Source: Acidimicrobiia bacterium
GTDB taxonomy: Bacteria; Actinomycetota; Acidimicrobiia; IMCC26256; JAENVU01
Assembly (NCBI GenBank): GCA_025357995.1
Contig: JANYLF010000058.1
Location: 1-13,620, forward strand
DNA: 13,620 nt
Reading direction: 5' to 3'
Numbering within the stretch: position 1 is the first letter of the stretch; each line of letters opens with the position of its first letter. Under the pieces are notes generated by a model that had not been told where the DNA came from, made no database searches, and saw nothing but the letters and a program-made list of their open reading frames with translations. Both the position numbers and the translations under genes were made by a program. Positions 6,178-13,560 of this stretch are shown here, in pieces.

Positions 6178-6909
6178 CTAGCGGTCCGTGGGGGCCCGTG
6201 CGAGAAGCAGGAGTTCGGGATTTCGCAGCGTGACGGGGCCCGCGCCGAAGCTGGCGGGACTCACTCCGCTGATCCGGATGTCGACGAGACCCGCCGCGCG
6301 GCCGATGAGCCGAAGCTCGCGGGCCGTGAAGCAGGTGGTCCAGAGGTCTCGTTCGATCTCCTCACCGTCGGCGTTCTTGAGGGTGGCGATCTCGTGATTC
6401 ACCCCGTTCGCCGGGTCGAACTCGTCGCCGTCTTCGATCCAGCGGAGCGCGAAGTACGAGGAGAACGCGCTGACCGCGACTCCCCCGCCGGGACGAACGG
6501 CGTGAGCGATCTTGACGACAATCGCTTCGTCTTCCTCCCCTCCGAGGAGGCCGAAACCTCCTTGGCACAGGCAGATCGCCGCGTCGAACTCGTGCTGGAA
6601 CGCAAGGTCGCGGACGTCGAGCACCTCGAACGTGGCCGGCAGGTCTCCGGCGGCCTTGCGCGCGATGGCGATGAACTCAGGCGAGAGATCGACGCCATGG
6701 ACCTCGATGCCGCGCCCGGCCAGCGCGATCGCGTGTCGACCCGGTCCGCACCCGACGTCGAGCACGCGCATCCCTGGCCGCAGGTCGAGCGCACCGACGA
6801 GGAAGTCGACCTCCTGTTCGGTCCCCTTGGTGAAGGCGTTCTTCAGATACGCCGGTCCCAGAAACGCTGCGATCTCGTTGAACCAGGGACCCGGGGGGAC
6901 GGTGGACAC
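6178..6909 (-). CDS. Class I SAM-dependent methyltransferase
   Basis: This is a 243-residue, probably cytoplasmic enzyme that transfers a methyl group from S-adenosylmethionine. The binding motif is VLDVGCGPGRHA (49-60), followed by an acidic ribose-binding position in VHGVDLSPEF and by FEVLDVRDLAF. The later part (DGEEIERDLWTTCFTARELRLIGRAAGL) resembles small-molecule methyltransferases of the UbiE/Methyltransf_25 type. The substrate cannot be inferred. The start is a GTG at 6907-6909; a weak GGTGAG directly precedes it, so initiation may be inefficient or leaderless. It is divergent from the gene at 6997 (87 bases apart) and upstream of rpsA on the same strand. In mycobacteria polA and rpsA are adjacent, so this gene belongs to an insertion in the block. 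Confidence 0.85.
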   Translation of the reverse strand: MSTVPPGPWFNEIAAFLGPAYLKNAFTKGTEQEVDFLVGALDLRPGMRVLDVGCGPGRHAIALAGRGIEVHGVDLSPEFIAIARKAAGDLPATFEVLDVRDLAFQHEFDAAICLCQGGFGLLGGEEDEAIVVKIAHAVRPGGGVAVSAFSSYFALRWIEDGDEFDPANGVNHEIATLKNADGEEIERDLWTTCFTARELRLIGRAAGLVDIRISGVSPASFGAGPVTLRNPELLLLARAPTDR

Positions 6910-6996
6910 CTCACCACGCTACTGACCAATGGTGTGGTTCTCCGGGCCGTCTACGCTCGCGCCGCTGACGGCGAGGATCGACGAGAGTGAACACGC

Positions 6997-8136
6997 ATGG
7001 CCGACGGCCGAGATGGAGCTTGGTACTCGCGTCGTGCGCTCGAAACGGTGTTCGAAGACGCCATGAAAGGGACGGCGCCGGTCGCGGGCCGGTGCGTCGC
7101 GCCGATCTTGCACATGGCCGATCACCTGCGCACGGGGCCCGTACCGCCTCCGGGACGCACCACCACGACTGTCGGGCATTGCATCGCCGCCACCGCCCAT
7201 CGCAGCACCCCGGAACGCAAGTATTTATCCGAAGCGATCGCCTCGCTCCTGGGCCAAGCCACGTCGCTGGGGTACGCGGTCTTCGTTCACGGTCCGATCC
7301 CCGCACGTGCCGTCGCCGAACAGCTCCGTGCCGTCGATGCCCTCGCGGCGATGACCATCGACGTGGTGTCGGAAGCCGACGCGGCGCCCTTTGTGCTGGA
7401 AGCACGGAACGCAGTCGCTTGCATCGATGCCGCGGTTCCGCGTAATCCGTGGCGACTCACGTGGTCGCACAAGGCACTGTTCCGAGACTTGGTACTGGAG
7501 CACTCGGCATTCGATCATGCGACGCACTTGATCTACACCGAAGACGACATGGCGTATGCACCCGATGCACTTCGGTACTGGTGCAAATACCGCTCCTCGC
7601 TCGCCACTGTGGGCTTGCTGCCGGGCTTTCTGCGGGTCGAAGGACCCGAAGCCGATCGGTGCGTCACCGGATGGCGACGACGATCCGACGGTCGCCCGCG
7701 TGTCGGTGTGCGCCGAGCGGATCCCGACGACATCGTCTGGTTCGTGAACCTCGACAATCCGTATCAGGCGATGTACATCCTCGACGCGGAGCTCGGCGAA
7801 TGGCACTTCCGCCGCTCGGACTTTCGGTCGTACCGCCGCAGCAAACTCTCGCCGACGTTCGGCGGGCAGTGGGGAGTGCCCGAGCGCGCGGCGTCGGGAC
7901 CGATCTTCGACGGACTCATCCCCGCGGCCTTTCTTTCGCGCAATGTGTTGCCGCTCGTCGCCACGCCGGGACCCGAGGCGATGCCGCTACCGGCATCGCT
8001 GATCCACCATCTTCCTTGGAAGGACTACAACAACCCGGACGTCCCCCAGGGCAAGGTTCGGGTACGCGATTCCTTCGTGCTCGATCCCCCACCGAGCGCG
8101 GCCGAGTTCGAACGCGTGATCGACCGGAGTCCGTGA
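6997..8136 (+). CDS. Uncharacterised protein, possible GT-A-type glycosyltransferase
   Basis: I do not recognise this 379-residue protein with certainty. It has no signal peptide or membrane segment. After about 55 unremarkable residues it opens with a strand pattern (TTTTVGHCIAATAHRSTPERKYLSEAIASL) of the kind seen at the start of GT-A nucleotide-sugar transferases. HLIYTEDDMAY (177-187) has an acidic EDD triplet at the place of a metal-binding DxD motif. Later stretches with conserved-looking aromatic and glycine residues are FVNLDNPYQAMYILD, FGGQWGVPERAASG and LIHHLPWKDYNNPD. Together these suggest a sugar transferase, but this is inference. The ATG at 6997 is the first start after the divergent methyltransferase; M40 at 7114 is another possibility. 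The gene converges on the membrane protein gene with 15 bases between stops. Confidence 0.75.
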   Translation: MADGRDGAWYSRRALETVFEDAMKGTAPVAGRCVAPILHMADHLRTGPVPPPGRTTTTVGHCIAATAHRSTPERKYLSEAIASLLGQATSLGYAVFVHGPIPARAVAEQLRAVDALAAMTIDVVSEADAAPFVLEARNAVACIDAAVPRNPWRLTWSHKALFRDLVLEHSAFDHATHLIYTEDDMAYAPDALRYWCKYRSSLATVGLLPGFLRVEGPEADRCVTGWRRRSDGRPRVGVRRADPDDIVWFVNLDNPYQAMYILDAELGEWHFRRSDFRSYRRSKLSPTFGGQWGVPERAASGPIFDGLIPAAFLSRNVLPLVATPGPEAMPLPASLIHHLPWKDYNNPDVPQGKVRVRDSFVLDPPPSAAEFERVIDRSP

Positions 8137-8151
8137 CGCCGGAGTGATCGG

Positions 8152-9858
8152 TCAGGGTGCGTGCGCCGGGGAACACGCGACCCGGTCACGGACGGCCACG
8201 ATCGCCACCGGGTCGACCAGTGGGGATCGGTACCAGCGGAATGCGATCGGATGGGGATCGACGTCGGGCCGGGGCTGGAGTCGGACGGTCACGCAGTAGG
8301 GCCGTGAGCGCCTCGGTGTGCGTGGGGCGTGGAACTTGTTCCATTCGAATCCGCCGTCGACCTGCTCCGGGCTCCAACCCCGGCGGGTCGCGGCGGTCGC
8401 GACGCGCCACCGCGTGCCGTCGAACGACGCGGAATCCACACTGAACACGAGGCCAATACACGCGATGATCGCCAGCGCGCACGCGGCCGACACGAACGCG
8501 GCCCTCCCGCCGACCCTCGCTCCGCGGACCGTCGCGGCATCGTCCGGGCGGCGCCCGTCAATCCCGCGAACCAGTAGCACGCCGAGGAGCGGGACGATCG
8601 GGAGCACATAGCGGTCGGCAATCGGCAGGCCGAGTCCGCTCGCAATCGCGTAGGTCGCCGCGTAGCCCGCGACCACCAAGACCAGCAGGACCACGACCGG
8701 ATCCGGCGCGGTCGCCGCCCGCGCGGATCGGCGGACGAGCTGTTCGAGTTTCACCAGGGCCGGCACGAACGCGGCGAGGAGCAGCGCACTCGCGAGGGTT
8801 GCGCCGACCACGACGAGCCACCATTCCCCCGCCGGAAAGATGTCCGGCCGCGGACCATGCAGCACCTCGCCGCCGAGCGCACCGTTGGGCGTCACGAGAT
8901 TTCCGGCGAACGCGATGCGCGGTGCGGTGATCGCGGTAGCGATGAGCGCACCGGTGCCAGCGAGGAACGCCACAATCGTGACCGGTGTCTTCAGCTTCCA
9001 TGCTCGCCGCAAGATTCGACCGGGACCGAGGAGCAGCAGGGCCGGCGCCACTATGAGTCCAACAAGTCGGACGAGCCCGAAACCTTTGATGACGGTGGCG
9101 CGCAACGTATGCCCGGTCGGGAGCGCCGGGTCGAACGGTTTGAGATTCGGAATCGTGCGCCAGAAAGCGAGGACCACCCCCGCGCTCAGGGTGAGAACGA
9201 CCACTACTCCGAGAAAGACCCCGAGGCGGCGGCGCGAAGCGTCGCGCCGCAACGACCAAACGCCTACGCACCCGATCGCCACGAACGGCACCACCGCGTA
9301 CTGGCGGATCGTGAACCCGACGAATGCCGCCAGCAACGCGGCGATGAACCACGGCAACGCCGCCCGTTGGGCGCGGAGCGCACGGACGCCGAATGCACAT
9401 GCCAACATCGTCAAGGCGAAGGCCGGGACGTCGGTCATAAAGCTCACGCTGAGCACGCCCCACGGAGGACTCACCGCGATCATGATCGCCACAAGGCCAG
9501 CAACGCCCAGCCGGCCCGTGACCATGAACCCGATCCACGCGGCAGCCAACAATCCGACGAGCCCCAGAGTCGCGGTGAGTACTTGTACCGCGGTGATGTC
9601 GTTGCCGAACACCCCGATCACCGGTCGGGCGATGACGAGCTGGCCGAGCAGCGTCATCGAGACCCAGTGGTTGAAGTCGAGATGACCGGTGTCGTGCCAA
9701 TGGAAGAGCGCCCGGAAGTATGACCAATCGTCGTCGCGAGGAATACCGAGTGCGCCGCCCCGGTGAGCGATCACCAGCGGAAGCACGAATCCCACGAATG
9801 CGATGGCGCCGACAACGCCGACCTGCGCCGCCACGGAACCGGGCCTGCGGGGCGCCAT
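8152..9858 (-). CDS. Multi-pass membrane protein, probable GT-C (PMT/ArnT-like) glycosyltransferase
   Basis: The 568-residue protein has about 11 to 13 hydrophobic helices from residue 12 to about 475, then a soluble tail of about 95 residues, probably outside the membrane. Just after the first helix comes LGIPRDDDWSYFRALF (D42-D44), at the place where GT-C enzymes of the PMT/GT39 type carry their catalytic acidic pair in the first outer loop. Such enzymes move sugars from polyprenyl-phosphate donors onto lipids, glycans or proteins. Family membership is inferred from layout; donor and acceptor are unknown. The ATG at 9858 has an AGGA 8 bases upstream that overlaps the polA stop codon, with only 10 bases between the genes, so it is probably co-transcribed and translationally linked with polA. 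Confidence 0.85.
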   Translation of the reverse strand: MAPRRPGSVAAQVGVVGAIAFVGFVLPLVIAHRGGALGIPRDDDWSYFRALFHWHDTGHLDFNHWVSMTLLGQLVIARPVIGVFGNDITAVQVLTATLGLVGLLAAAWIGFMVTGRLGVAGLVAIMIAVSPPWGVLSVSFMTDVPAFALTMLACAFGVRALRAQRAALPWFIAALLAAFVGFTIRQYAVVPFVAIGCVGVWSLRRDASRRRLGVFLGVVVVLTLSAGVVLAFWRTIPNLKPFDPALPTGHTLRATVIKGFGLVRLVGLIVAPALLLLGPGRILRRAWKLKTPVTIVAFLAGTGALIATAITAPRIAFAGNLVTPNGALGGEVLHGPRPDIFPAGEWWLVVVGATLASALLLAAFVPALVKLEQLVRRSARAATAPDPVVVLLVLVVAGYAATYAIASGLGLPIADRYVLPIVPLLGVLLVRGIDGRRPDDAATVRGARVGGRAAFVSAACALAIIACIGLVFSVDSASFDGTRWRVATAATRRGWSPEQVDGGFEWNKFHAPRTPRRSRPYCVTVRLQPRPDVDPHPIAFRWYRSPLVDPVAIVAVRDRVACSPAHAP

Positions 9859-9866
9859 CCGGACGA

Positions 9867-9871
9867 TCCTA
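9867..9871 (-). promoter_or_regulatory. Ribosome-binding site overlapping the polA stop codon
   Basis: The minus strand reads TAGGA here: the TAG is the polA stop (9869-9871) and AGGA is a Shine-Dalgarno core placed 8 bases before the ATG of the membrane protein gene. Ribosomes ending polA would stand on the initiation region of the next gene. This supports both the start choice and translational coupling. Confidence 0.6.
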
Positions 9872-12544
9872 CTTCGCGGTGGCCCAGCTGGGACCGAAGC
9901 CCATGTCGACGACGAGAGGCACGTTGAGTTCGATCGCGCCCTCCATGGCCTCTCGGATCACTGGCTCGATCGCGTCACGCTCGGACCGCGGAACCTCGAA
10001 CACCAACTCGTCGTGGACGGTCAGGACCATCCGTGACGCGAACCCGCCGGCACGGAGAGCACCGTCCATGCGGATCATTGCGACCTTGAAGATGTCGGCC
10101 GCCGAGCCTTGCACCGGCGCGTTCTGCGCCATGCGCTCCCCCATCTGGCGGATGCGGAAGTTGTCGGAGGCCAGTTCGGTGATCTGACGGCGCCGACCGA
10201 GAATCGTGGTCGTGAACCCGCACGCCTTGGCCTCAGCGATCGTGCGATCCATGTACGCATGCACGTTGGGGAACGACTCGAAGTACGCGTCGAGGATTTC
10301 CTTCGCCTGGTCGGTGGGGATGTCCATGCGCTGAGCGAGACCGTAGGCCTCCATGCCGTACGCGAGGCCGTAGTTCACGACTTTCGCGAACCGGCGGTGA
10401 TGGTCCGCAACGTCGGCTTCGGCCACGTGGAACACCTTCGACGCGGTGATGGTGTGCACATCCTCGCCGCGTGTGAACGCGTCGATCAGACCCGGATCCT
10501 CTGCCAGGTGGGCCAGGATACGCAGCTCGATTTGGGAGTAGTCGGCAGTCAAGAGTCCGCAACCGTCTTCGGCGATGAACGCCTGGCGGATAGTGCGACC
10601 CTCCTCGGTGCGAACCGGGATGTTTTGGAGGTTGGGGTTCTCGCTCGAGATGCGACCCGTGGTGGTGGCGATCTGGTTGAACGTGGCGTGGATTCGGCCG
10701 TCGTCCTGAATCAGGCGCGGGAGCGCGTCGGCGTAGGTGCTGCGGAGCTTCTCGACCTCCCGGTACTTCAGGAGGTCGGCCAAGATCGGATGCGCGTTGT
10801 CGGCCGCCATCTTCTGGAGCGAGTCGGCGTCGGTCGACGGCCCGGTCTTCGTGCGCTTCACCGGTGTGAGCTCGAGCACCTCGAACAGGATGCGGCGCAG
10901 TTGCGGCACCGAGTTGACGACGAACGGCTCGCCCGCGTGCTCGTGGATCTTGGTCTCGAGCACATCACAGCGTTTCTGGAGATCCGCACGCATGTGATCG
11001 AGGAACTCGCGGTCGACGCGAATGCCGGTGGTCTCCATCAGCGCGAGTACTGCCACCAGCGGCCGTTCGACCGTGTCGTACAACGTCCACAGCTCGCGTG
11101 ACTCGAGGACGGAACGCAACTCGGGTGCCAGGCGCAAGACCGCGGCGGCACGACGGCCCGCGTCGTCACCGGCTGCATCGCCGTCGAGATCGAGGGTGCC
11201 TTCCACCGCGGGACTGTCCGGCGACACCAACTCGATCCCGCAGTAACGGCCCATGAGATCGCCGAGGTCGTACTTCGCTTCGCCGGGGTCGATGAGATAC
11301 GCCATGACCGCCGTATCGAGATCCAACGAGCCGACAGTCACCCCCGCGGCACGCGTCAGGCCGTGCATCAACTCCTTCGCGCGGTGAACGACGAGCGGAG
11401 GGCCATCCGGACCGACCAGCGCGGCGAGCGCGCCACGCACTCCGGCATCGGCCAGTAGATCGGCGGGTGCGTACCACGCCGACTCGGAATTGGCGATGGC
11501 TAAGCCACGCAGCCCGCTCGTGCCGGGTATTCCCTGCCAGTCGGCGTCGAGTGCGTACTGAGTGGCGCCCGCCATGACCGCATTGAGCGCGGCGACGAAT
11601 GTCTCCGGGCTGGTGAGTCGCGCGACTTCGACATCGAATGCGGTTGCTGCCACATCGACCGCGGAGTCGGTCTCACCGAAGGCGTCGAGCAGCCGTGGAT
11701 ACAACGTGCGGAACTCGAGCTGCACGAACAACTCGCGTACCGCGTCCTGATCCCACCCGCCGATGTGGAGATCCTCGACGGCGAGCTCGATGGGAACATC
11801 GCGTTGCAGGATCGACATGGTGCGGTTGTGGAAGACCTGGTCACGAGACGTACCGAGGTTCTCGCGTTGCTTCGGAGGGAGATCGTCGAGATGTTCGAAG
11901 ATGCCTTCGAGCGTGTCGTACGCGTTCACGAGCTTCGCCGCGGTCTTCTCGCCGATGCCAGGGACGCCCGGAAGGTTGTCGCTCGGGTCGCCGCGTAGCG
12001 ACGCGTACTCGGGGTATTGCTTCGGAGTGACGCCGGTCCGCTCGGCGATGCCGGCTTCGTCGTAGAGCGCGTAGTCGGAAACTCCGCGCTTGTTGTAGAG
12101 CACGCGAATGTGCGGGTCACGCACCAGCTGGTAGGAGTCGCGGTCGCCCGTGACCACGATCACGTCGATGCCGTCGCCGGCGGCCCGCTCGGCCAGGGTG
12201 GCGATCACGTCGTCGGCCTCCACGCCGTCGATCTCGATGACCGGCACGGCCAACGTGTGGAGCACCTGGCGGATGAGCGGCAGCTGCGACTTGAAGAGAT
12301 CCGGAGTCTCCTTGCGCCCCGCCTTGTACGTGACGTCCATCACCTTCCGGAACGTGGGCGCCGCGGTGTCGAACGCGACGCAGAGGTGATCCGGCTTCTC
12401 GTCGCCCACGACCTTGATCAGCATCGACGTGAAGCCGTACACGGCGTTCGTGACCTGCCCGGAAGATGTGGCCAGGTCGGTGGGAAGCGCGTAGAACGCG
12501 CGGTACGCGAGCGAGTGGCCGTCGAGCAGCAGCAGCTTGCTCAC
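9869..12544 (-). CDS. polA: DNA polymerase I
   Basis: This enzyme fills gaps and removes RNA primers in replication and excision repair. The 891-residue protein has all three Pol I regions. The 5' nuclease (1-290) has D9, E109, D111/D112, D134, D136 and D189 in family motifs (DGHSLAYRAFYAL, VEADDVIA, VVTGDRDSYQLV, GDPSDNLPGVPGIGEKT). The 3'-5' exonuclease-like region (about 300-460) lacks most catalytic acids: the E. coli DTE motif is DAD (333-335), and the later LKYD and YxxxD motifs are not recognisable, so proofreading is probably absent. The polymerase part has motif A (TADYSQIELR, D668), the O helix (K721, Y725) and motif C (VHDE, D845). Tyr replaces Phe at the E. coli F762 position. The GTG at 12542-12544 starts the conserved protein; no strong ribosome-binding site is seen, but the preceding stop is 10 bases away, allowing coupled translation. 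Confidence 0.97.
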   Translation of the reverse strand: MSKLLLLDGHSLAYRAFYALPTDLATSSGQVTNAVYGFTSMLIKVVGDEKPDHLCVAFDTAAPTFRKVMDVTYKAGRKETPDLFKSQLPLIRQVLHTLAVPVIEIDGVEADDVIATLAERAAGDGIDVIVVTGDRDSYQLVRDPHIRVLYNKRGVSDYALYDEAGIAERTGVTPKQYPEYASLRGDPSDNLPGVPGIGEKTAAKLVNAYDTLEGIFEHLDDLPPKQRENLGTSRDQVFHNRTMSILQRDVPIELAVEDLHIGGWDQDAVRELFVQLEFRTLYPRLLDAFGETDSAVDVAATAFDVEVARLTSPETFVAALNAVMAGATQYALDADWQGIPGTSGLRGLAIANSESAWYAPADLLADAGVRGALAALVGPDGPPLVVHRAKELMHGLTRAAGVTVGSLDLDTAVMAYLIDPGEAKYDLGDLMGRYCGIELVSPDSPAVEGTLDLDGDAAGDDAGRRAAAVLRLAPELRSVLESRELWTLYDTVERPLVAVLALMETTGIRVDREFLDHMRADLQKRCDVLETKIHEHAGEPFVVNSVPQLRRILFEVLELTPVKRTKTGPSTDADSLQKMAADNAHPILADLLKYREVEKLRSTYADALPRLIQDDGRIHATFNQIATTTGRISSENPNLQNIPVRTEEGRTIRQAFIAEDGCGLLTADYSQIELRILAHLAEDPGLIDAFTRGEDVHTITASKVFHVAEADVADHHRRFAKVVNYGLAYGMEAYGLAQRMDIPTDQAKEILDAYFESFPNVHAYMDRTIAEAKACGFTTTILGRRRQITELASDNFRIRQMGERMAQNAPVQGSAADIFKVAMIRMDGALRAGGFASRMVLTVHDELVFEVPRSERDAIEPVIREAMEGAIELNVPLVVDMGFGPSWATAK

Positions 12545-12554
12545 CGAGGACCGG

Positions 12555-13154
12555 CTAGGTCGCGTCGGGTGGAGTGAGATCGCCGGACACGACGAGTGCC
12601 GCGATCTCGTGGACTTTGGTCCGACGGTTCATGGCCTCGGTCTGGAGGAACCGCCATGACCCGGCCTCCGTCATTGCGTGTTGATCCATGAGCGTGCCCT
12701 TGGCGCGGTCGATGATCTTGCGCGCTTCGAGCCGCTCCGCGAGATCACCGACCTCGGTCTCGAGACTCTTCAACTCGGCGTGGCGCCCGAGGGCGACCTC
12801 GATGGCGGGGATGAGATCGCTCTTCTGGAACGGCTTCACGATGTAGCTCATCGCACCGGCGTCGCGCGCCTGCTCCACGAGATCGCGTTGGGAGAACGCC
12901 GTGAGGATCAACACCGCGGCGAGGCGTTCCCCCGTGATCTGGCGCGCCGCGGAGAGACCGTCGAGTCCCGGCATCTTGATGTCGAGGATCGCGAGCTCCG
13001 GTGCGAGGCTGCGGACGAGCTCGACGGCTTCGTCGCCACGCCCGGTCTCGCCCACGACGTCGAAGCCTTCTTCTTCCAGCAACTCCTTCAGGTCGAGTCG
13101 GATGATTGCTTCATCCTCTGCGACGACGACCCGAGTGCGTTGTTCGGCAGACAC
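12555..13154 (-). CDS. pdtaR: ANTAR-domain response regulator (PdtaR/Rv1626-like)
   Basis: This protein is expected to act on RNA: when phosphorylated, ANTAR dimers bind paired hairpins in leaders and block transcription termination. The 199-residue protein has a receiver domain (8-125) with acidic pair E13/D14, phosphate-accepting D58 (LAILDIKMPGLDG), T85 and K107 (YIVKPFQ), then a helical linker and the ANTAR domain (about 135-190; LEARKIIDRAKGTLMDQHAMTEAGSWRFLQ). The GTG at 13152-13154 is supported by AGAGG 6 bases upstream. Its position just before polA matches the mycobacterial block, where the relative is Rv1626 (PdtaR). The cognate kinase PdtaS is encoded elsewhere in mycobacteria, and none is beside it here. 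No paired ANTAR hairpins were recognised in this window. Confidence 0.93.
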   Translation of the reverse strand: MSAEQRTRVVVAEDEAIIRLDLKELLEEEGFDVVGETGRGDEAVELVRSLAPELAILDIKMPGLDGLSAARQITGERLAAVLILTAFSQRDLVEQARDAGAMSYIVKPFQKSDLIPAIEVALGRHAELKSLETEVGDLAERLEARKIIDRAKGTLMDQHAMTEAGSWRFLQTEAMNRRTKVHEIAALVVSGDLTPPDAT

Positions 13155-13174
13155 AGTGATCCTCTCGTCGATGC

Positions 13175-13474
13175 TCAGCGGGGTGCTGGTTCGGCGGTCA
13201 TACGATCCAGGAGTTCGTCTTGTTCGGCCCGGAGGGCGATGAGCGTACGATGCAACGCGTCTCGCTGCCGACGGAGGGCGTCGGCGTGGCGTTGGGCCTC
13301 GTTCGCCGAAGCCACTTCCATCGGAGTCTCGGCCACGATGGCGCGCAGTCGAGCATCCTCAGCGGCTTCGTCGAGGAACACGAGCTGCTCGTCGGCGACG
13401 GCGAGTTCCGCATTGGTCTGCTTGACGCGGTCGCTCAGGTCGAGCAACCGACGTTCGATGGAGGCCCGAGACAC
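13175..13474 (-). CDS. Small coiled-coil protein upstream of the ANTAR regulator
   Basis: This 99-residue protein matches no family I can name. It is almost entirely predictable as charged amphipathic helix: SIERRLLDLSDRVKQTNAEL, then QLVFLDEAAEDARLRAIVAE, a short break near TPMEV, then a second helix with heptad-like spacing (HADALRRQRDALHRTLIAL). This suggests a two-helix coiled coil or hairpin dimer. There is no signal peptide or membrane segment. The GTG at 13472-13474 is chosen because the sequence upstream in this frame crosses a terminator-like hairpin and looks non-coding. No ribosome-binding site precedes it, and a TACACT 6 bases upstream could be the -10 box of a leaderless message. 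It ends 20 bases before the ANTAR gene, so they probably share a transcript, and a role as a partner is possible. Confidence 0.75.
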   Translation of the reverse strand: MSRASIERRLLDLSDRVKQTNAELAVADEQLVFLDEAAEDARLRAIVAETPMEVASANEAQRHADALRRQRDALHRTLIALRAEQDELLDRMTAEPAPR

Positions 13475-13480
13475 CGGCGC

Positions 13481-13486
13481 AGTGTA
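13481..13486 (-). promoter_or_regulatory. Possible -10 box for a leaderless transcript
   Basis: The minus strand reads TACACT, matching the TAnnnT actinobacterial -10 pattern, 6 bases before the GTG of the small coiled-coil gene. That spacing would place the transcription start at or next to the start codon, giving a leaderless mRNA. It agrees with the lack of a ribosome-binding site. No convincing -35 box is seen. It would be the promoter of the coiled-coil, pdtaR, polA and membrane protein unit. Confidence 0.35.
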
Positions 13487-13500
13487 CGCCGACGCATCAC

Positions 13501-13537
13501 AAAAATGCCCGGGTGGTGTACGAAACACCCACCCGAG
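13501..13537 (-). terminator. Terminator-like hairpin with T-run
   Basis: Read on the minus strand, an imperfect stem of about 11 pairs (arms 13525-13537 and 13508-13519, with one bulged base and one mismatch) around a 5-base loop is followed 2 bases later by TTTTT (13501-13505). This is the form of a Rho-independent terminator for transcription entering from the right. The visible gene on that side runs the other way, so the source of such transcripts is unclear. In the plus direction there is no T-run. Confidence 0.55.
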
Positions 13538-13560
13538 CCGTGATGCGGACAGAATGCGTT

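Noticed and set aside
8840..9723. Long plus-strand frames opposite the membrane protein gene
   Set aside because: Compositionally biased shadows (Arg, Asp, His, Thr rich) of a well-supported membrane protein on the other strand.
10109..11101. 330-residue plus-strand frame opposite polA
   Set aside because: Antisense shadow of conserved polymerase motifs; no recognisable domain.
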